Shown here: in pieces, positions 8,530 to 17,186 of the stretch | Position numbering within the stretch: position 1 is the stretch's first letter | Layout of the letters: each line of letters begins with the position of its first letter | From: Sinorhizobium americanum | GTDB lineage: Bacteria > Pseudomonadota > Alphaproteobacteria > Rhizobiales > Rhizobiaceae | DNA length: 64,000 bases | NCBI RefSeq assembly: GCF_001651855.1 | Contig: NZ_LNQC01000081.1 | Coordinates: 62,001 to 126,000, forward strand | Reading direction: 5' to 3' | The notes under the pieces: generated by a model | What the model was told of the DNA's origin: nothing | Database searches by the model: none | What the model saw: the letters and a program-made list of their open reading frames with translations, nothing else | Made by a program: the position numbers and the translations under genes

Positions 8530-9645
8530 ATGACCATTTCGCAAACAATGACTGCCGCGCGCATGCATACTGTCGGCGGCGAGCTCCGGCTTGAGACGCT
8601 GGAAACGCCGAAGCCTGGCGATATGGATGTGCTGGTGCGGGTCAAGGCCTGCGGCATCGTGCCGAATCTCGGCAATATCCTAGCCAATTGGACGACCTGG
8701 TTCCCGCATATGCCGCTGCCGCCGCTGCCTGCCGTGTTCGGTCTCGATCCGGCCGGCGAAGTCGCCGCTTTGGGGCGGCAGGTGCACGGTCTGAAGCCCG
8801 GTGATCGGGTCTACGTCAATCCCGGCCGGAGCTGCGGCTCATGCCGCCACTGCCGCCGCGGCGACCCGATCTCCTGCAAGCACTATGCGTTCCAGGGCTA
8901 TTTCGGTTTTTCCGAGCACGCCATGCAGACCTTCGCCGACTATCCGATCGGCGGCTTGAGCGAGTATATGGTTGCGCCGGTCTCCGCGATCGTGAAGATC
9001 CCCGACCATATGGACTATGGGCAGGCGGCACGCCTCGGCTATCTTGGCACCGCCTATTCGGCACTGAAGAAGGTCAATGCCGGACCCGGCGACACGATCC
9101 TCGTCAACGGCATCAGCGGCACGCTCGGCATCGGTGCGGCGATTTTCGGCCTCGCCATGGGCGTCAACAAGATTCTCGGCACCGGGCGCGACAAGGCACT
9201 TCTCGAAGAGATCAAGGCGCTGGCGCCGAACCGTGTCGAGGTCTTCTCGATCGCCGATGGCAGCGTCACCGATTTCGCCATGAAGCATACGGACGGCGAG
9301 GGCGTCGACGCCTTTCTCGATTGCCTCGGCCCGGGCGGGCTGCACGAAACCTTCCGCCAGGGATTGCTGAGCCTGCGCCGTGGCGGTATCGCCGTCGATA
9401 TCGGCGCGATCGCCGGGCCTGTGGAAATCGACGTTCACCGGCTGATGGACCGCAATCAGCGGCTATACGGTTCGGCTTGGCTGACGACGGCGGAAGGGCA
9501 GGAAATGGCCGATATGGTCGGTTCCGGCGTCGTCGATCTGTCGCTTCTGGAAACGCAGAGTTATCCTCTTTCGGAGGTCAACTCGGCGATCTCCGGCATC
9601 GCCCAGCGTCACGGCGGCTTTTCGAACTATGTGATCTGCCCTTGA
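8530..9645 (+). CDS. Medium-chain dehydrogenase/reductase with altered catalytic zinc site
   Basis: A 371-aa alcohol dehydrogenase-like MDR protein. The structural-zinc loop is intact (CGSCRHCRRGDPISC, Cys-x2-Cys-x2-Cys-x7-Cys). In the catalytic zinc region the usual Gly-His-Glu reads GLDPAGEV, so the His ligand is missing; the first Cys (KACGIV) remains. The NAD(P)-binding motif is a variant, GISGTLGIGAAIFG. GAGGAGG lies just upstream of the ATG. It is first of two genes with the cupin, divergent from the extradiol dioxygenase. It could be a zinc-poor oxidoreductase of the quinone-reductase style; the substrate is unknown. Confidence 0.83.
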   Translation: MTISQTMTAARMHTVGGELRLETLETPKPGDMDVLVRVKACGIVPNLGNILANWTTWFPHMPLPPLPAVFGLDPAGEVAALGRQVHGLKPGDRVYVNPGRSCGSCRHCRRGDPISCKHYAFQGYFGFSEHAMQTFADYPIGGLSEYMVAPVSAIVKIPDHMDYGQAARLGYLGTAYSALKKVNAGPGDTILVNGISGTLGIGAAIFGLAMGVNKILGTGRDKALLEEIKALAPNRVEVFSIADGSVTDFAMKHTDGEGVDAFLDCLGPGGLHETFRQGLLSLRRGGIAVDIGAIAGPVEIDVHRLMDRNQRLYGSAWLTTAEGQEMADMVGSGVVDLSLLETQSYPLSEVNSAISGIAQRHGGFSNYVICP

Positions 9646-9713
9646 TATTCGGAATGTCCGACGCTGCCCGCCGGGCATTCCACACCAAACGACCTAATGG
9701 CTTGGAGGAAGTC

Positions 9714-10253
9714 ATGACTTTCAGACGCGTGGTAACCGCGAAGAATGCCGACGGCAAATCGGTGGTCGTCAGCGACGGGGCATCGCCCCGGGAGGTGGCG
9801 CTCAAGCACACGCCGGGTTTCATCTCCGCGCCGATCTGGACAACCGCTGGTGTTCCGTCGCTGCCATATGACGGCGAGGACCCGATGGCGAGCGACGGAA
9901 CCCTGCTGCAGCCGGCCGGCGGCTCGACCTTTCTGATCGTCACCTTTCCCCCGGATGCGGTGATGATGTCGCCGGAATTCCAGCCCGCTCTTGCGGGCGC
10001 GGAGCACTTGGCGGCCGCACCGGGCATCGCCGAAACCTTCGAGGTGGATAGTCCCGGCATGCACACGACGCCGACCATGGATTACGGCGTAGTGCTCAGC
10101 GGTCGGATCACGCTCGAGCTTGATGACGGCGCAACGGTGGCTCTTGCCACCGGAGACAGTGTGGTTCAGCACGGCACGCGCCACGCCTGGCGCAACCCGA
10201 ACAGCGAGCCGGCGACCGTCGCCTTCGTGCTGATCGGCGCTGACACCCGGTAG
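9714..10253 (+). CDS. Cupin-domain protein
   Basis: A 179-aa protein with a single C-terminal cupin barrel (about residues 100-175). HTTPTMDYGVVLSGRITLELDDG matches cupin motif 1, and GDSVVQHGTRHAWRNPN matches motif 2, with His residues that could bind a metal. The start at 9714 has TTGGAGGAA 5 bases upstream; an overlapping longer frame is not needed. It follows the MDR gene by 68 bases and ends at a strong terminator. Cupins of this form appear as small enzymes or sensors in aromatic and sugar-acid catabolic operons; the role here is not known. Confidence 0.8.
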   Translation: MTFRRVVTAKNADGKSVVVSDGASPREVALKHTPGFISAPIWTTAGVPSLPYDGEDPMASDGTLLQPAGGSTFLIVTFPPDAVMMSPEFQPALAGAEHLAAAPGIAETFEVDSPGMHTTPTMDYGVVLSGRITLELDDGATVALATGDSVVQHGTRHAWRNPNSEPATVAFVLIGADTR

Positions 10254-10301
10254 ACGCGGACGATTGCACGGCCTCGGCCAAGCGGCGGGGGACTGCCCAC
10301 G

Positions 10302-10337
10302 AAAAAGCGGGCCTTTCCGGCTGGAAGGCTCGCTTTT
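10302..10337. terminator. Bidirectional stem-loop terminator
   Basis: AAAAGCGGGCCTTTCC pairs with GGAAGGCTCGCTTTT across a 4-base loop (one G-T mismatch). The flanking A and T runs allow termination in both directions. It lies between the convergent cupin gene and the dimethylglycine dehydrogenase-like gene. Confidence 0.85.
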
Positions 10338-10366
10338 CTTCATCGCGAAAAAAGTCCTTCGGAACG

Positions 10367-12928
10367 TCAGCTGCGCGGCTTGAGGTTTTCCGGGTCGTAG
10401 AGCGGTTTGTAGCCGACGCCTGCGACTTCGACCGGATAGGTCTCGGCGAAATATTCGACGTTCAGCTTGCGACCTTCCTGGCAATAGGCCCAGGGCAGAT
10501 AGGCGAGCGCGATGTTCTTGCCGATCGTCGGGCCGTAGGCGATGGAGGTGGTGTAGGAGCGGCGGCCGAGTTCGTCGATCAGCACCTCACCGGTTTCGGG
10601 GTCCATGACCGGCAGGTTGCCGACCGGGTAGCGCTTCACGCCGTTCCTGTCGGTGTTCTCCGTCATGACCAGCGTGCAGAGCATGGCGGGCTGGTGCTCG
10701 CGCGCCTTGTATTCCAGATGCTTCGCCTTGCCGCGGAAGTCCGCTTCCTTGACCTTCGGACGGGCAAGGTCGGCCTCAATGAGGTTGTACTGGGTGAGAA
10801 GGTCGGCGTTCTGCAGGCGCAGACTCTTTTCCATGCGGCGCGAATTCGCATAGGTCTCGACGCCGAAGGCCATGACGCCGGTGGCGCGCAGCGCATCCCA
10901 GACCGCCAGGCCGTCCTCGTACTTCATGTGCAGTTCCCAGCCTTGCTCGCCGACATAGGAGATGCGGAAGGCGGAGACCGGCTTGCCGGCGATCTCGATC
11001 GGCGTGATCGCGGCGAAGGGGAAGTTCTGGGGATCGAGGCCGGCCGGATCGGCAACCACCTTCTTCAGCGTCTCGCGGGCATTGGGCCCCCAGATGCCGA
11101 TGGTGATGAACTTTTCCGAAACGTCCGTGATGGTGACGTCGAGACCGCGGTCTTCGGCGACGCGGCGCATGTAGTGGAAGTCGCGCGGGCCGGCATCGGC
11201 GCCGTTTACGAGGCGGCAGCGGTCGGCCATGCGGAAGACGGTGAAGTCGGCCCTGACCATGCCCTCGTCATCGAGGAAGTGGGTATAGATGCCCTTGCCG
11301 ATATTGCCGTCTCCGCCGATCTTGGCGGCGCAGAGCCATTCGAGAAGCTCGACGTGGTCCGGACCTTCGATGTCGACCATGTGGAAGTGCGAGAGGTTGA
11401 CGATGCCGCAATCCTCGCTCATCGCCAGATGCTCGGCATTGGAGACGCGCCAGAAATGGCGGCTGTCCCACTCGTTCTCGCGCACCGGAACGCGGTTGCC
11501 GTATTTTTCCAGGAGGTGCTCATTGGCGGCATAGCCGTGGGCGCGCTCCCAACCGCCGAGTTCCATGAAGTAGCCGCCGAGCTCCTTCTCGCGCTCGTAG
11601 AAGGGCGAGCGCTTGACGTTGCGGCTGCTCGCATAGGGTTCACGCGTATGCACGGCCGGGAAGTAGATCTTCTGCGCCGCCTCGAAGCAGCGGTTCTCGA
11701 TGAACTTCTCCTCGAGCTGGTGCGGGTAGAAGCGGGCATAGTCGATCGAGGCATGGTCGATCTCGGTGCGCCCGTCCGTCATCCAGTCGGCGATCAGCTT
11801 GCCATAGCCCGGGCCGTCCTTCACCCAGATGGCGACGCAGTACCAGAGGCCACGCACCTTCTGGCTTTCGCCGCAGGAGGGGCCACCGGCGGCCGATACC
11901 TGCAGCAGGCCGTTGAAGGAGTGGCCTTCGTTATAGCCAAGCTCGCCGAGGATCGGCGTCAGCTCCATGGCGCGCTCGAGCGGTTCGATGATCTGCTCCA
12001 TTTCGAGGTCGCGCTGCGAGGGCGACAGGCGTGCCTCGTGCTTTTCGAGAATGTCGCGCGGATGGCAGAGGCGCGGATTGGTGGCCTCGTAATAGCCCCA
12101 CTCGATCTGGCCGCCTTCGGTGGTCTTTGGGTCGCCGGTGTCGCGCATATAGGCGGAGTTGCCCTGATCGCGCAGCAGCGGGAAGCCGATTTCCTTGCCG
12201 GTGCCTTCGAATTCGTTATAGGGGCCGAAGAAGGTCAGCGGATGGTCAACCGGCATGACCGGCAGGTCTTCGCCGACCATTTCGGCGATCAGGCGACCCC
12301 AGATGCCGGCGCAGACGATGACATGATCGGCCATGATCGTGCCGCGATGCGTGACGACGCCCTTGATGCGGCCGTTCTCGACGAGGAGCGACGTTGCCGG
12401 CGTATTGCCGAAGACCTGCAGCTTGCCGGACTTTTCCGCCGTATCGACCAGCTTGCCGGCGACCGTCTGCGAGCGCGGGACGACGAGGCCGGCATCCGGA
12501 TCGAACATGCCGCCCATGACCTGATCTTCCTCGATCAGCGGGAACATCTTCTTGATTTCGGCCGGCGAGACATAGTGCGCGCGGGTGCCGAAGGCCTTGG
12601 CGGAGGAAAGCTTGCGCTTGATCTCCTCCATCCAGACGTCATCGCCGGTGCGTGCGACTTCCAGGCCGCCGATGCGGGCGTAGTGACCCATCCTCTCGAA
12701 GAAGTCGATCGAATATTGCGTCGTCCAGACCGAGAGAAAGTCGTGGCTCGTCGTGTAGCAGAAGTCCGAGGCATGCGCCGTTGAGCCGATGTCGGTCGGG
12801 ATGCCCGACTTGTCGATGCCGACGATATCGTCCCAGCCACGCTCGATCAGGTGATGGGCGATCGATGCGCCAACGATGCCACCCAGACCGATGATTACGA
12901 CCTTCGCCCTTTGCGGAAACTCTGCCAT
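10367..12928 (-). CDS. Dimethylglycine/sarcosine dehydrogenase-like FAD protein with GcvT domain
   Basis: An 853-aa flavoprotein. The N-terminus binds FAD (VVIIGLGGIVGASIAHHLIERG), the DAO domain runs to about residue 400, and the C-terminal half is an aminomethyltransferase (GcvT-like) tetrahydrofolate-binding domain, with VGEQGWELHMKYEDG as a visible signature. GSTAHASDFCY corresponds to the segment where dimethylglycine dehydrogenases attach FAD to His. Such enzymes demethylate N-methylated amino acids (dimethylglycine, sarcosine, 4-methylaminobutanoate) and pass the one-carbon unit to folate. It is a single gene ending at the terminator shared with the cupin. The exact N-methyl substrate cannot be told from sequence. 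Confidence 0.87.
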   Translation of the reverse strand: MAEFPQRAKVVIIGLGGIVGASIAHHLIERGWDDIVGIDKSGIPTDIGSTAHASDFCYTTSHDFLSVWTTQYSIDFFERMGHYARIGGLEVARTGDDVWMEEIKRKLSSAKAFGTRAHYVSPAEIKKMFPLIEEDQVMGGMFDPDAGLVVPRSQTVAGKLVDTAEKSGKLQVFGNTPATSLLVENGRIKGVVTHRGTIMADHVIVCAGIWGRLIAEMVGEDLPVMPVDHPLTFFGPYNEFEGTGKEIGFPLLRDQGNSAYMRDTGDPKTTEGGQIEWGYYEATNPRLCHPRDILEKHEARLSPSQRDLEMEQIIEPLERAMELTPILGELGYNEGHSFNGLLQVSAAGGPSCGESQKVRGLWYCVAIWVKDGPGYGKLIADWMTDGRTEIDHASIDYARFYPHQLEEKFIENRCFEAAQKIYFPAVHTREPYASSRNVKRSPFYEREKELGGYFMELGGWERAHGYAANEHLLEKYGNRVPVRENEWDSRHFWRVSNAEHLAMSEDCGIVNLSHFHMVDIEGPDHVELLEWLCAAKIGGDGNIGKGIYTHFLDDEGMVRADFTVFRMADRCRLVNGADAGPRDFHYMRRVAEDRGLDVTITDVSEKFITIGIWGPNARETLKKVVADPAGLDPQNFPFAAITPIEIAGKPVSAFRISYVGEQGWELHMKYEDGLAVWDALRATGVMAFGVETYANSRRMEKSLRLQNADLLTQYNLIEADLARPKVKEADFRGKAKHLEYKAREHQPAMLCTLVMTENTDRNGVKRYPVGNLPVMDPETGEVLIDELGRRSYTTSIAYGPTIGKNIALAYLPWAYCQEGRKLNVEYFAETYPVEVAGVGYKPLYDPENLKPRS

Positions 12929-13290
12929 TGCTTGCGACCCTAGTTGGTATGGAAGCCGGATATTAGATTTTGCGGCGACGCGAGTTGAGCCTGTCTACGA
13001 CATAATCATCGTGCTGCACGACCAGAGCCATGCGGTAGCGGATGGCAACGCCGGAGGCTAGGGGGTAACGCAGGCGCATCGAATATGCTGCTCAAGAAGG
13101 CGGATTGCGCCAAAAGGCTGCCGGTTCGCTTTCTGGAGTTGCAGCAATCCATTCGCGTCTTGCGTCGGAGAGTGACGATAATCTCCACCGGTCGGGAACT
13201 CTTTGGAAAAAGTTTCCTTAGTAAATTTATATACTATCTTATCATTCTGCCGAACTGCATTGTTCTTCAGCGACAAGACAGAGGTGGAAG
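12929..13290. promoter_or_regulatory. 362-bp divergent promoter region (demethylase / ssuA)
   Basis: No convincing gene. The 90 bases next to ssuA are AT-rich and hold GGAAAAAGTTTCC (13205-13217, a GGAAA/TTTCC inverted repeat), then TTTCCTTAGTAA and an AGTA-N8-TACT repeat. The ssuA ribosome site GAGGTGGAAG lies just before its ATG. The promoter of the minus-strand demethylase should lie near 12930-13000, where nothing canonical stood out. Confidence 0.5.
13213..13224. promoter_or_regulatory. Candidate Rrf2 box upstream of ssuA
   Basis: TTTCCTTAGTAA matches TTTACTTAGTAA (reverse strand, 21353-21364, in front of the rrf2 gene) at 11 of 12 positions. A weaker relative lies before the flavin reductase. 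Sharing among promoters of one cluster suggests an operator for the local Rrf2 protein (inference). Confidence 0.42.
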
Positions 13291-14253
13291 ATGATCACTC
13301 GCAGACAGACCCTCGCGCTCATCGGCGCCACCGCCGCGGCCTTGAGTGCACCGAACATCCGGCCGGCAAGGGCGGCAAAGGAGTTTCGTATCGGCTGGCA
13401 GAAGAACGGCGTGCTCGCCTTGGCGAAGCGCACCGGCGCGCTCGAGAAGCGACTTGGCGAACGCGGCCTGACGGTGAGCTGGGCCGAGTTCACTTCGGGT
13501 CCGCCGCTCCTCGAGGCACTTGGCGCCGGCTCGCTCGACTTCGGTCCGACCGGCGACGTCCCGCCGCTCTTCGCCCAGGCGGCCGGGGCCAATCTTCTTT
13601 ATGTCGGAAGCTACAAGGGTACGGCATCGGGCTCCGCCATCCTCGTGCCGAAGGATTCGCCGATCGCCGCGATCGAGGATCTGAAGGGGAAGAGGATCGC
13701 TTTCAAGCGCGGTTCCAGCGCGCATAACTTCACCGTCAAGGCGCTGCGCTCGGTTGGCCTGACGACCGACGACATCGAAGCGGCCGATCTTGCTCCGCCG
13801 GATGCGGCGGCCGCCTTCAAGACCGGCGGTATCGACGCCTGGGCGATCTGGGATCCCTATTTTGCCGTTGCCCAGGCGGACCCGCAGACACGAGTCCTGA
13901 TCACGGCGGAAGGCATCGTCGACAGCTGGAGCTTCTTCTTCGGAAATAGCGATTTCACCGCCTCCGAGCCGGAGGTCATCGCGGATGTGATCGATGAACT
14001 CTCCAAGGTCGGAGCCTGGGCGCAGGCCAATCTCGACGAGACCGTTCCGGCGCTCGCGCAGATCACGGGCATTCCAGCCGAGGTTACGCGTACGATCCTG
14101 ACGCGAAAGGGCGCCGACCTCAGCAAGGTGGCGACGCTGTCGGACGAGGCACTCACCTACCAGCAGGCGCTGGCAGACGAATTCCATGGCCTCGGCATCC
14201 TGCCGAAGACGCTGACGATCGCCGACGTCGCCTGGCGACCGAAGGCAAGCTGA
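13291..14253 (+). CDS. ssuA: Aliphatic sulfonate ABC transporter, periplasmic binding protein
   Basis: A 320-aa SsuA/TauA-type solute-binding protein. The N-terminus is a twin-arginine-like signal (MITRRQTLALIGATAAALSA) with cleavage near residue 28 (ARAAKEF). The mature part has the family pattern IGWQKNGVLALAKRTGALEKRLG, the pocket segment TSGPPLLEALGAGSLDFGPTGDVPPLFA and GSSAHNFTVKAL. It captures alkanesulfonates in the periplasm and delivers them to SsuBC. It is first of ssuA-ssuD-ssuC-ssuB, with spacing under 60 bases between genes. The start is set by GAGGTGGAAG upstream. Regulation by the local Rrf2 protein through the box at 13213 is possible. Confidence 0.92.
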   Translation: MITRRQTLALIGATAAALSAPNIRPARAAKEFRIGWQKNGVLALAKRTGALEKRLGERGLTVSWAEFTSGPPLLEALGAGSLDFGPTGDVPPLFAQAAGANLLYVGSYKGTASGSAILVPKDSPIAAIEDLKGKRIAFKRGSSAHNFTVKALRSVGLTTDDIEAADLAPPDAAAAFKTGGIDAWAIWDPYFAVAQADPQTRVLITAEGIVDSWSFFFGNSDFTASEPEVIADVIDELSKVGAWAQANLDETVPALAQITGIPAEVTRTILTRKGADLSKVATLSDEALTYQQALADEFHGLGILPKTLTIADVAWRPKAS

Positions 14254-14280
14254 AATGGCGCACGCTGAAAGGATCAGACC

Positions 14281-15450
14281 ATGACAAATACAGACAAACC
14301 GCTTGATTTCCTCTGGTTCATCCCGACCTCCGGCGATGGGGCCTATCTCGGCTCCGATGATCTGAGCCGCCCTGCGGATATCGGCTATTTTCGCGAGATC
14401 GCCACGGCAGCGGACCGGCTGGGTTATTCCGGCGTCCTCATTCCGACCGGGATCGCCTGCGAGGAATCCTTCATCCTTGCAGCACACCTCGCGGCCTCCA
14501 CGGAGAACCTGAAGTTTCTCGTGGCCATACGACCCGGCATCGCTTCGCCCGCCTATTACGCGCGGCTCGCCGCGACGCTTGACCGCGTCTCGAGGGGGCG
14601 GCTGCTCCTCAACATCGTCGCGGGCGGAAGCGCCAAGGAGCTTGCCGGCGACGGCGTCTTCCTGCCGCACGACGAACGCTATGCGCATGCAGAGGAGTTC
14701 TTCCAGGTTTTCAATCAGCTCCTCGAGACGGGCAAGGCGCATCTCGACGGCAAATACATCAAGGCGCACGACGCGCACCTGGGCTTCCCGCCGGTGCAGG
14801 AGCCGCGCCCGCCACTCTATTTCGGCGGATCATCGGATGCCGCGATCGAATTTTCGACGGGCGTGGTCGACAAATACCTGACCTGGGGCGAGACGCCGGC
14901 CCAGGTCGCGGAAAAGATCGCCACGGTCCGCAAGGCGGCTGCCGCCAAGGGGCGGGAGGTGACCTTCGGCATTCGCCTGCACCTGATCGTCCGCGAGACC
15001 GACGAGGAGGCTTGGGCCGCCGCCGACAAACTGATCTCCAAGCTCTCCGACGAGACGATTGCCGCAGCCCAGGAAGGATTTGCGAAAAACTCCGATTCCG
15101 TCGGCCAGGCCCGCATGCGGGCGCTGCACGGCGGGCGGCGCGACAGGCTCGAAGTATCGCCTAACCTTTGGGCCGGCATCGGCCTTGTCCGCTCGGGCGC
15201 CGGCACCGCGCTTGTCGGCTCGCCGAAGACGGTGGCCGCCCGTCTCCGGGAATACCAGGAAATCGGTATCGATACGGTGATCGCCTCCGGTTATCCCCAT
15301 CTCGAGGAGGCCTATCGGGTTTCCGAACTGCTGTTCCCCGAGATCGGCCTTGCTGGTCCGCGCAACCAGGTCCGCTCGTCCTTCGGCGAGCGGCCGCTTT
15401 TCGCTGGCGGCGGCCATGGAGGCAATCTGCGGGTCGTCGCCGGCTCCTGA
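14281..15450 (+). CDS. ssuD: FMNH2-dependent alkanesulfonate monooxygenase
   Basis: A 389-aa luciferase-fold (bacterial luciferase-like TIM barrel) enzyme. It uses reduced FMN and oxygen to split alkanesulfonates into aldehyde and sulfite. Segments typical of SsuD are [45 protein letters not shown] and [20 protein letters not shown], and the length is normal for the family. Reduced flavin could come from the flavin reductase at 18812-19360, since no classic ssuE precedes it. It lies between ssuA and ssuC in the same direction. Confidence 0.94.
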   Translation: MTNTDKPLDFLWFIPTSGDGAYLGSDDLSRPADIGYFREIATAADRLGYSGVLIPTGIACEESFILAAHLAASTENLKFLVAIRPGIASPAYYARLAATLDRVSRGRLLLNIVAGGSAKELAGDGVFLPHDERYAHAEEFFQVFNQLLETGKAHLDGKYIKAHDAHLGFPPVQEPRPPLYFGGSSDAAIEFSTGVVDKYLTWGETPAQVAEKIATVRKAAAAKGREVTFGIRLHLIVRETDEEAWAAADKLISKLSDETIAAAQEGFAKNSDSVGQARMRALHGGRRDRLEVSPNLWAGIGLVRSGAGTALVGSPKTVAARLREYQEIGIDTVIASGYPHLEEAYRVSELLFPEIGLAGPRNQVRSSFGERPLFAGGGHGGNLRVVAGS

Positions 15451-15504
15451 TCCCGAACGCGAAATCCGTGCGGGCCGCGCTCGCCAATCGAGAAGGAGAA
15501 GAAT

Positions 15505-16341
15505 ATGACCGCATACGACGTTGCAAGCGATCGCCCGCGGCAAAGACGGAGCTGGGTCTTGCCGGCCCTACCGGCGCGGCGGATCCGTCTGGAGTGGCTC
15601 TTGCCCTATGCCGTGCCGATCGTCCTGGTTCTGGTGTGGCAGTTATTTTCGTCGCTCGGCTGGATTTCGACGCGGATCATGCCGGCGCCGACGGATGTGG
15701 CAGCCGCCTTCGTCGAGCAATTGCTCTCCGGCGCGCTGCTTCATAACGTGGCAGTTTCGGGCGCGCGCGCCCTGGCCGGACTTATCGTCGGCGGAACGAT
15801 CGGCCTGCTGCTTGGCATTACGAACGGCGTCTCCAAGCTTTCCGAGCAACTGACGGATACCTCGCTGCAGATGCTCAGGACCATTCCGCATCTGGCCATG
15901 ATCCCGCTGGTGATCCTCTGGTTCGGGATCGGCGAGGAATCGAAGCTGTTCCTCACGTCCTTGGGCGTGCTCTTTCCGGTCTATCTCAACACCTTTCACG
16001 GTGTCAGGAACGTCGATCGCGAGCTGATCGAGATGGGCCGGATCTATGGAATGAGCGGCTGGACGCTGTTCAGGAAAGTCATCCTGCCCGGCGCCCTGCC
16101 TTCGATATTCGTCGGACTGCGTTATGCGCTCGGCATCATGTGGCTGACACTCATCGTCTCGGAGTCGATCGCCGCATCATCCGGGATCGGCCATATGGCG
16201 AACCAGGCGCGTGAATTCATGATGACGGACGTGGTGGTCCTGTCGCTGCTCATCTACGCGGCGCTCGGCAAGCTCGCCGACGTGATTGCGAGGGCCCTGG
16301 AGCGTAATGCCCTATCCTGGAACCCGGTCTATCAGAAATAG
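15505..16341 (+). CDS. ssuC: Sulfonate ABC transporter permease
   Basis: A 278-aa inner-membrane permease of the SsuC/TauC (BPD_transp_1) type with about six transmembrane segments. The EAA-like coupling loop for the ATPase is seen at RELIEMGRIYGMSGWTLFRK. The GAHIP-type central region reads MLRTIPHLAMIPLVILWFGI, which is characteristic of nitrate/sulfonate/taurine permeases. It follows ssuD by 54 bases and precedes ssuB by 9 bases. AGAAGGAGAAG before the ATG is a strong ribosome site. It carries the sulfonate across the membrane using ATP hydrolysis by SsuB. Confidence 0.93.
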   Translation: MTAYDVASDRPRQRRSWVLPALPARRIRLEWLLPYAVPIVLVLVWQLFSSLGWISTRIMPAPTDVAAAFVEQLLSGALLHNVAVSGARALAGLIVGGTIGLLLGITNGVSKLSEQLTDTSLQMLRTIPHLAMIPLVILWFGIGEESKLFLTSLGVLFPVYLNTFHGVRNVDRELIEMGRIYGMSGWTLFRKVILPGALPSIFVGLRYALGIMWLTLIVSESIAASSGIGHMANQAREFMMTDVVVLSLLIYAALGKLADVIARALERNALSWNPVYQK

Positions 16342-16350
16342 GAGGCCAGC

Positions 16351-17166
16351 ATGAGCGGCTATGTCAGCAGGTTCGAGCGGCGCCAAGGCACTGTCGAACC
16401 CTTGGGAGAACAGGGGCGAACGGTCTCCGCCGCAGCGACCGAAGCGGTCTCGATCGAGCTGCGGCGGGTCGAGCAATCCTTCGGTCAAAACCGGGTCCTT
16501 CGTGGCATCGACCTTGACGTCCCGGCCGGGCAGTTCCTGGCGATCGTCGGCAAGAGCGGCTGCGGCAAGAGTACCTTGTTGCGCCTGCTCGTCGGGCTGG
16601 ACCGCCCGGCCGCCGGCTCGCTTCGCTTCGCCGACCGATCGGGAAACACGGTGGAGGCCAATGCGCGCATCGTCTTCCAGGAGCCTCGGCTGCTTCCCTG
16701 GGCGAGGGTGGTCGACAATGTGGCGGTCGGCCTCGGCCAGGTTATCGACAAGGATACGGCACGCGTGAAAGCGCTAATGGCGCTGGACGACGTACAATTG
16801 ACCGACAAGGCGGATCAATGGCCGGCACGGCTCTCCGGCGGCCAGCGGCAACGGGTGGCGCTCGCTCGCTCGCTCGTCAGCCGCCCCGGTCTGCTGGTCT
16901 TCGACGAACCGCTCGGGGCGCTCGACGCATTGACGCGCATCACGATGCAGGAACTTGTCAGCCGGGTCTGGCGGGAGTTGGGATTCACTGCGGTCCTGGT
17001 CACCCATGATGTCAGCGAGGCGGTGCATCTGGCCGACCGGGTGATTGTCCTCGATGGCGGCAAGGTGGCGCTCGATCTCGAAATTCCGACGGAGCATCCG
17101 CGTCGCCATGGCGATCCGGATCTCGCCGTCGTCGAGCGCCGCCTGCTGGATGCCATCCTCGGCTGA
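16351..17166 (+). CDS. ssuB: Sulfonate ABC transporter ATP-binding protein
   Basis: A 271-aa ABC ATPase. Walker A is GKSGCGKST, the signature is [15 protein letters not shown], Walker B is [12 protein letters not shown], and the switch His is in [16 protein letters not shown]. It has an N-terminal extension of about 30 residues before the ABC domain, rich in Glu and Arg and not part of the fold. It pairs with SsuC. The gene converges on the FAD/NAD-binding gene with only 20 bases between the stops and no clear terminator there. Confidence 0.93.
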   Translation: MSGYVSRFERRQGTVEPLGEQGRTVSAAATEAVSIELRRVEQSFGQNRVLRGIDLDVPAGQFLAIVGKSGCGKSTLLRLLVGLDRPAAGSLRFADRSGNTVEANARIVFQEPRLLPWARVVDNVAVGLGQVIDKDTARVKALMALDDVQLTDKADQWPARLSGGQRQRVALARSLVSRPGLLVFDEPLGALDALTRITMQELVSRVWRELGFTAVLVTHDVSEAVHLADRVIVLDGGKVALDLEIPTEHPRRHGDPDLAVVERRLLDAILG

Positions 17167-17186
17167 CGACGCCCGGGCCTTGCCGG

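Noticed and set aside
10694-12784. Long plus-strand open frame opposite the dimethylglycine dehydrogenase-like gene
   Set aside because: Low-complexity Asp/Ala/Val/Arg-rich translation typical of the antisense of a high-GC gene; no domain or ribosome site.
17167-17186. Terminator between ssuB and the convergent FAD/NAD gene
   Set aside because: The gap is 20 bases and no stem-loop was found.
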